Under the pieces are notes generated by a model. The model saw nothing but the letters and a program-made list of their open reading frames with translations, made no database searches and had not been told where the DNA came from. Of a DNA stretch of 64,000 bases, positions 58,876 through 64,000 are shown one piece after another (the first letter of the stretch is position 1; each line of letters starts with the position of its first letter). The position numbers and the translations under genes are program-made. This DNA is from Cucumis sativus (lineage: Eukaryota; Streptophyta; Magnoliopsida; Cucurbitales; Cucurbitaceae), in assembly GCF_000004075.3 (NCBI RefSeq), contig NC_026655.2, positions 7,564,001 through 7,628,000 of the forward strand. Reading direction: 5' to 3'.

Positions 58876-61800
58876 ATGACTATGAGGCAGCGTCCTCAAA
58901 CGGCGGGTCGTGGTGGCTTTCCGAACCCTCTGCCGCCGGTGGAGCCATACAACATAATCCCTATCCATGATCTTCTCACTGACCATCCTTCACTTCAGTC
59001 GACGGAGGTACGCGCCGCCGCAGCCGCTTTACGAACTGTAGGGGAACTCAGGAGGCCTTCATTCGTTCCATGGAACCCTAAGTACGATCTATTGGACTGG
59101 CTTGGACTATTTTTTGGGTTTCAGAATGATAACGTTCGGAACCAACGCGAGCATCTGGTTCTTCACCTTGCTAATTCCCAAATGCGGCTTCGCTCATCTC
59201 CCGAACACCCGGATGTACTCGACCGTACCGTGCTTCGCAACTTTCGCAAGAAACTTCTTCGGAGTTACAGTTTGTGGTGCTCTTATTTAGGCCGAAAGTC
59301 CAATGTACGGTTCCCAAGTCGAGACCAGAGTGAGGAGCGACGAGAATTGCTGTATGTTTCACTTTACCTTTTAATCTGGGGAGAGGCTGCTAATCTTCGA
59401 TTTCTTCCTGAATGTTTAAGTTATATCTATCATTTCATGGCTATGGAACTTAACCAGATTCTCGACGATTATATAGATCCCGATACGGGTCGGCCATATT
59501 CGCCTGCGATTCATGGAGATTGTGCATTTTTGAAGAGTGTAGTAATGCCCATTTACCAGACTATTAAGATTGAGGTGGAGAGTAGTCGAAATGGTTCGGC
59601 ACCACACTCGGCGTGGCGAAATTACGACGATATCAATGAATATTTCTGGAGTAGGAGGTGTTTCCGCAGTCTTGGGTGGCCATTGAATTTAAGTAGTAAT
59701 TTCTTTGCCACGACAGATAAAAACAGGCGAGTGGGGAAGACAGGTTTTGTGGAGCAGAGGTCGTTTTGGAACATATTTAGGAGCTTTGACAAGATTTGGG
59801 TGTTGTTGTTATTGTTTTTACAAGCTTCTATCATTGTTGCTTGGCAGGGGCATCAGTATCCATGGATTACTTTGAAGAGTAGGGATGTGCAGGTGGAGTT
59901 GCTCACTGTATTCATCACTTGGAGCGGTATGCGGTTGTTTCAGGCTGTACTCGATGCTGGAACTCAGTATAGTTTGGTTTCGAGGGAAACCGTGTGGCTA
60001 GGAGTCAGAATGCTGCTAAAGTGCTTGGCTGCCGTTGCTTGGATTATAGTTTTTTCAGTGTTTTATGCGCGTATTTGGAGTCAGAAGAATTCAGATGGCT
60101 TTTGGTCAGATGAGGCAACGGCGAATATTTTTACTTTTCTTCGGGCAGTCTTTGCTTTTGTCATCCCTGAGCTGCTGGCTTTGCTATTCTTTGTTCTTCC
60201 ATGGATTCGGAATGGACTCGAGGAATTAGATTGGAAAGTTTTGTATTTATTTACATGGTGGTTTCATACTCGAATTTTTGTTGGGCGTGGCTTGCGTGAA
60301 GGGCTTGTAGACAATATCAAGTACACGATCTTCTGGATAGCAGTACTGGCCTCCAAGTTTTCTTTTAGTTACTTCTTTCAGATTCAGCCCCTTGTTGGTC
60401 CAACCAAGGGACTTTTGAACCTCAAGGGTCCATATAAATGGCATGAATTTTTTGGTAGCACTAATATTGTAGCTGTTGTGTTGTTATGGACTCCCGTTGT
60501 CCTAGTATATCTTATGGATTTGCAGATATGGTATTCTATCTTCTCATCGTTTGTTGGTGCTATAGTTGGGTTGTTTTTGCATCTGGGTGAGATTCGGAAT
60601 ATTGATCAGTTAAGACTTAGATTTCAGTTCTTTGCTAGTGCAATGCAGTTTAATCTCATGCCAGAGGTACAGGAGCTCACCCCTAAACTGACACGTCTGA
60701 AGAAAATTCGCGATGCCATCCATCGATTGAAGCTGCGATATGGACTTGGCCTATCTTACAAAAAGATTGAATCGAGTAGGATAGATACCACCAAGTTTGC
60801 TTTGATTTGGAATGAGATTCTCATAACTATGAGGGAAGAAGATCTCATCAGCGATAGAGATTTCGATCTCTTGGAGCTTCCACCCAATTACTGGAGTATT
60901 AGGGTAATTCGTTGGCCATGTGTCCTCCTATGCAACGAGCTGCTCCTTGCTCTAAGTCAGGCAACAGAGCTTGCAGATAATCCTGATGAGAATCTTTGGT
61001 TAAAGATATGCAAGAATGAGTATCAGAGATGTGCTGTAATTGAAGCATATGATAGTGTGAAGGCCTTGCTTTTGAATATTGTTAAATATGGTTCAGAAGA
61101 AAATTCAATTGTTGTTAAAATTTTTATTGACTTAGATAACGCTATTGGCCTGGGGAAGTTCATGGAGGCTTACAACCCAAATGTGCTACCAGAAATTCAC
61201 GCCAAGTTAATTTCACTTGTTGAGCTTCTAATTGGAACTAAGAAAGATATGACTCAGGCAGTTTTTATATTACAGGCCTTGTATGAACTTTCTATTAGAG
61301 AGTTCCCAAGATCAAAAAAATCCACCAAGCAGTTGAGAGAAGAAGGATTGGTGCCTCGGAATCCAGCCACTGATGAAGAATTTATCTTTGAGAATGCAGT
61401 CGTGTTTCCTAGTGTAGAGGACAGATTTTTTTATAGGAATGTCCAGCGCCTGCATACAATCCTTACATCTAGAGACTCAATGCATAACGTCCCTTCTAAT
61501 CTTGAGGCTAGAAGACGAATAGCTTTCTTTAGCAATTCACTTTTTATGAACATGCCCCGTGCTCCATATGTGGAAAAAATGATGCCTTTCAGCGTTCTGA
61601 CCCCTTACTATGATGAAGAAGTTGTGTATGGCAAAGAAATGTTGAGAAGTGAGAATGAGGATGGTGTTTCAACTTTGTTCTATCTGCAGAGAATCTATGA
61701 AGATGAGTGGAGGAATTTTATGGAGCGAATGCGTAAAGAGGGTTTGGAGCATGAGGATGACATATGGACGAAAAAGTCAAGAGACGTTCGTCTTTGGGCA

Positions 61801-64000
61801 TCATATAGGGGTCAGACATTGTCTCGAACTGTCAGGGGAATGATGTATTATCATAGGGCACTAAACATGTTCTCATTTCTAGACAAGGCATCTGAGATCG
61901 ACATCAGAAAGGGATCGCAAGAGATTGCTTCACATGGTTCAATTACCCGAAAGCATGCCTTGGATGGTTTACGTTCAACACAACCTCCTTCCATGGATTT
62001 GAATAGAGCATCTATTGGAGAATGGTTACATAGAAGATCTGACTACGGGATTGCCCTTATGAAATTCACCTATGTGGTTACCTGCCAAGTTTACGGACTA
62101 CAGAAAGCAAAAAGAGACCCTCGTGCAGAGGAGATCTTAAATTTAATGAAGGATAATGAATCCCTTAGAGTTGCCTATGTTGATGAAGTTCATCGTGGGA
62201 GGGACGAGGTTGAATTTTACTCTGTTCTTGTTAAGTATGATCAAGAGCAAGGGAAGGAGGTCGTGATCTATCGAATTAAGCTACCTGGTCCTTTAAAGAT
62301 TGGAGAAGGGAAACCTGAAAATCAGAATCATGCAATTATCTTTACACGAGGCGATGCTCTTCAGACCATTGACATGAACCAAGATAATTATTTTGAGGAG
62401 GCACTCAAGATGCGCAATTTATTGGAAGAATTCAACAAGTCTTATGGTATTAGAAAGCCAACCATCTTAGGTGTTCGTGAGAATGTCTTCACTGGCTCAG
62501 TGTCCTCACTTGCTTGGTTCATGTCTGCACAAGAGACCAGCTTTGTGACCCTAGCACAGAGAGTCCTGGCAAACCCTTTAAAGGTTAGAATGCATTATGG
62601 TCACCCTGATGTATTTGACAGATTTTGGTTTTTGACTCGTGGTGGAATCAGCAAAGCTTCCAAGGTGATCAATATTAGCGAGGATATATTTGCTGGCTTC
62701 AATTGCACACTTAGGGGGGGCAATGTGACACACCATGAATATATACAGGTGGGGAAAGGAAGAGATGTTGGCTTTAATCAAATCTCTATGTTTGAGGCCA
62801 AAGTGGCCAGTGGCAATGGTGAGCAGGTTTTAAGCAGGGATATATACCGGCTGGGTCATAGATTGGACTTCTTCCGTGTGCTTTCCGTTTTCTACACAAC
62901 TGTAGGGTACTATTTCAACACAATGCTTGTAGTATTGTCGGTGTATTCGTTTTTATGGGGACGACTTTATCTTGCGCTTAGTGGGGTTGAGGATGCAGCA
63001 ATAGCATCAAGTACTGGAAACAATAGGGCCCTTGGGGCAATATTGAATCAGCAGTTTATAATCCAACTTGGTCTTTTCACTGCATTACCAATGATTGTGG
63101 AGAACAGCCTAGAGCACGGGTTCCTTCCGGCAGTTTGGAACTTCTTGACAATGCAGTTGCAGCTAGCTTCATTCTTTTACACTTTCTCTTTGGGAACTCG
63201 GACCCATTTCTTTGGACGCACTATCCTTCATGGTGGAGCTAAGTACCGAGCAACAGGACGAGGGTTTGTGGTGCAGCACAAGAGTTTTGCTGAAAATTAC
63301 AGACTATATGCTCGAAGTCACTTTGTGAAGGCAATTGAGCTTGGGGTTATTTTAATAGTGTATGCTTCACGGAGCCCTCTGGCTACAAATACTTTTACTT
63401 TTGTCATTTTGTCAATCTCTAGCTGGTTTCTCATTGTTTCGTGGATAATGGCCCCCTTCATATTTAATCCTTCTGGATTTGATTGGTTGAAAACAGTATA
63501 CGACTTTGATGATTTTATTAGTTGGTTATGGAATGCTGGTGGAGTGTTCACTAAAGCAGAACAAAGCTGGGAAGCATGGTGGCTTGAGGAGAACAGCCAT
63601 CTGAGATCAACAGGTCTATGGGGAAAACTTCTAGAGATCATTTTGGATCTTCGTTTCTTCTTCTTCCAGTATGCAATTGTATATCACCTTAATATTACCG
63701 GCAACAACACCAGTATAGCTGTATATTTTATTTCCTGGGTATCCATGATTGCACTTGTTGGGATTTATATTGTTGTGGCATATGCTCGTGACAAGTATGC
63801 TGCAAAGGAGCATATCTATTATCGACTGGTTCAATTAATAGTCATTGTGATTACGGTACTCGTGATTGTTATATTGATGGAGTTTACACCGTTTAACGTG
63901 GGCGATCTTGTTACCTGTCTCTTGGCATTCATTCCTACTGGCTGGGGCATAATATCAATAGCGCAGGTGCTTAGACCTTTTTTGCAAACCACTGTCGTAT
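58876..64000 (+). CDS. CALS11: Callose synthase 11-like (glucan synthase-like), 3' end beyond window
   Basis: One open frame runs from ATG 58876 (or the second ATG at 58882) to the window end, 1,708 complete codons without a stop or intron; TAG lies in frame at 58849. The protein makes callose (1,3-beta-glucan) from UDP-glucose at the plasma membrane. The N-terminus has YNIIPIHDLLTDHPSLQ and the FKS1-type domain with RRELLYVSLYLLIWGEAANL from residue 155. A cluster of membrane helices spans about residues 300-600. The cytosolic glucan synthase domain follows, with KPENQNHAIIFTRGD near 1146, HYGHPDVFDRFW near 1240, LRGGNVTHHEYIQVGKGRD and YRATGRG near 1457. C-terminal helices follow. It resembles Arabidopsis CALS11/GSL1 more than CALS12 (for example CAFLKSVVMPIY and VFSVFYARIWSQKN). 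About 60 residues should be missing beyond the edge. Few or no introns is normal for the CALS11/12 pair. Confidence 0.93.
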   Translation, partial: MTMRQRPQTAGRGGFPNPLPPVEPYNIIPIHDLLTDHPSLQSTEVRAAAAALRTVGELRRPSFVPWNPKYDLLDWLGLFFGFQNDNVRNQREHLVLHLANSQMRLRSSPEHPDVLDRTVLRNFRKKLLRSYSLWCSYLGRKSNVRFPSRDQSEERRELLYVSLYLLIWGEAANLRFLPECLSYIYHFMAMELNQILDDYIDPDTGRPYSPAIHGDCAFLKSVVMPIYQTIKIEVESSRNGSAPHSAWRNYDDINEYFWSRRCFRSLGWPLNLSSNFFATTDKNRRVGKTGFVEQRSFWNIFRSFDKIWVLLLLFLQASIIVAWQGHQYPWITLKSRDVQVELLTVFITWSGMRLFQAVLDAGTQYSLVSRETVWLGVRMLLKCLAAVAWIIVFSVFYARIWSQKNSDGFWSDEATANIFTFLRAVFAFVIPELLALLFFVLPWIRNGLEELDWKVLYLFTWWFHTRIFVGRGLREGLVDNIKYTIFWIAVLASKFSFSYFFQIQPLVGPTKGLLNLKGPYKWHEFFGSTNIVAVVLLWTPVVLVYLMDLQIWYSIFSSFVGAIVGLFLHLGEIRNIDQLRLRFQFFASAMQFNLMPEVQELTPKLTRLKKIRDAIHRLKLRYGLGLSYKKIESSRIDTTKFALIWNEILITMREEDLISDRDFDLLELPPNYWSIRVIRWPCVLLCNELLLALSQATELADNPDENLWLKICKNEYQRCAVIEAYDSVKALLLNIVKYGSEENSIVVKIFIDLDNAIGLGKFMEAYNPNVLPEIHAKLISLVELLIGTKKDMTQAVFILQALYELSIREFPRSKKSTKQLREEGLVPRNPATDEEFIFENAVVFPSVEDRFFYRNVQRLHTILTSRDSMHNVPSNLEARRRIAFFSNSLFMNMPRAPYVEKMMPFSVLTPYYDEEVVYGKEMLRSENEDGVSTLFYLQRIYEDEWRNFMERMRKEGLEHEDDIWTKKSRDVRLWASYRGQTLSRTVRGMMYYHRALNMFSFLDKASEIDIRKGSQEIASHGSITRKHALDGLRSTQPPSMDLNRASIGEWLHRRSDYGIALMKFTYVVTCQVYGLQKAKRDPRAEEILNLMKDNESLRVAYVDEVHRGRDEVEFYSVLVKYDQEQGKEVVIYRIKLPGPLKIGEGKPENQNHAIIFTRGDALQTIDMNQDNYFEEALKMRNLLEEFNKSYGIRKPTILGVRENVFTGSVSSLAWFMSAQETSFVTLAQRVLANPLKVRMHYGHPDVFDRFWFLTRGGISKASKVINISEDIFAGFNCTLRGGNVTHHEYIQVGKGRDVGFNQISMFEAKVASGNGEQVLSRDIYRLGHRLDFFRVLSVFYTTVGYYFNTMLVVLSVYSFLWGRLYLALSGVEDAAIASSTGNNRALGAILNQQFIIQLGLFTALPMIVENSLEHGFLPAVWNFLTMQLQLASFFYTFSLGTRTHFFGRTILHGGAKYRATGRGFVVQHKSFAENYRLYARSHFVKAIELGVILIVYASRSPLATNTFTFVILSISSWFLIVSWIMAPFIFNPSGFDWLKTVYDFDDFISWLWNAGGVFTKAEQSWEAWWLEENSHLRSTGLWGKLLEIILDLRFFFFQYAIVYHLNITGNNTSIAVYFISWVSMIALVGIYIVVAYARDKYAAKEHIYYRLVQLIVIVITVLVIVILMEFTPFNVGDLVTCLLAFIPTGWGIISIAQVLRPFLQTTVV

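Noticed and set aside
1-64000. Possible biosynthetic or defence gene cluster, CRISPR array or operon
   Set aside because: The genes belong to unrelated pathways, have separate promoters and mixed strands, and no regularly spaced repeats are present.

Overview
This window is nuclear DNA from a flowering plant, most likely a eudicot and probably a cucurbit. The evidence is AT-rich intergenic DNA, many short GT-AG introns, plant-specific proteins (allantoinase with an ER signal-anchor, CBSX5, LOL-type zinc fingers, P-class PPR proteins, callose synthase) and plant repeat classes. The family-level placement is inference. Gene models below come from reading ORFs, splice sites and reading phase by eye. 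Every multi-exon model except the pseudogene keeps an open frame across all its junctions.

Layout: CBSX5-like CBS protein (203-1569, +); about 4 kb of AT-rich spacer; sphingolipid delta-4 desaturase DES1-like (5565-7671, +); allantoinase in 15 exons (9402-17975, +), whose 3.2 kb ninth intron holds nested miniature LTR retrotransposons (TRIMs), an antisense intronless fragment of an FBL17-like F-box/LRR gene and a LINE fragment; MUTS2 (19496-23422, +); a cluster of three related mitochondrial-type PPR genes (24186-26181 on -, 28048-30434 on +, and a decayed tandem copy 32650-34715 on +) with an intact tRNA-Val(UAC) at 32458-32530; an RMA-type membrane RING E3 ligase (35000-35722, -) with a likely distant 5' UTR exon and TATA box near 37.5 kb; a gene-poor stretch of about 7 kb with two foldback elements; an ASY4-like short coiled-coil gene (44438-46523, +); an LSD1-type zinc-finger gene like LOL2 (47663-50410, -); a chloroplast-type histidine phosphatase (51585-54852, +); 4 kb of AT-rich spacer; and a callose synthase 11-like gene (58876 to past the window end, +) that is open for 1,708 codons.

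The genes are functionally unrelated neighbours (purine catabolism, sphingolipid desaturation, organelle RNA and DNA maintenance, ubiquitination, meiosis, wall glucan). I see no biosynthetic cluster and no new multi-gene system. The most interesting structures are the F-box cDNA-like fragment between TRIM elements in the allantoinase intron, the recent PPR tandem duplication in which one copy died and a tRNA lies in the duplicated unit, and a near-palindromic foldback element of about 0.5 kb.
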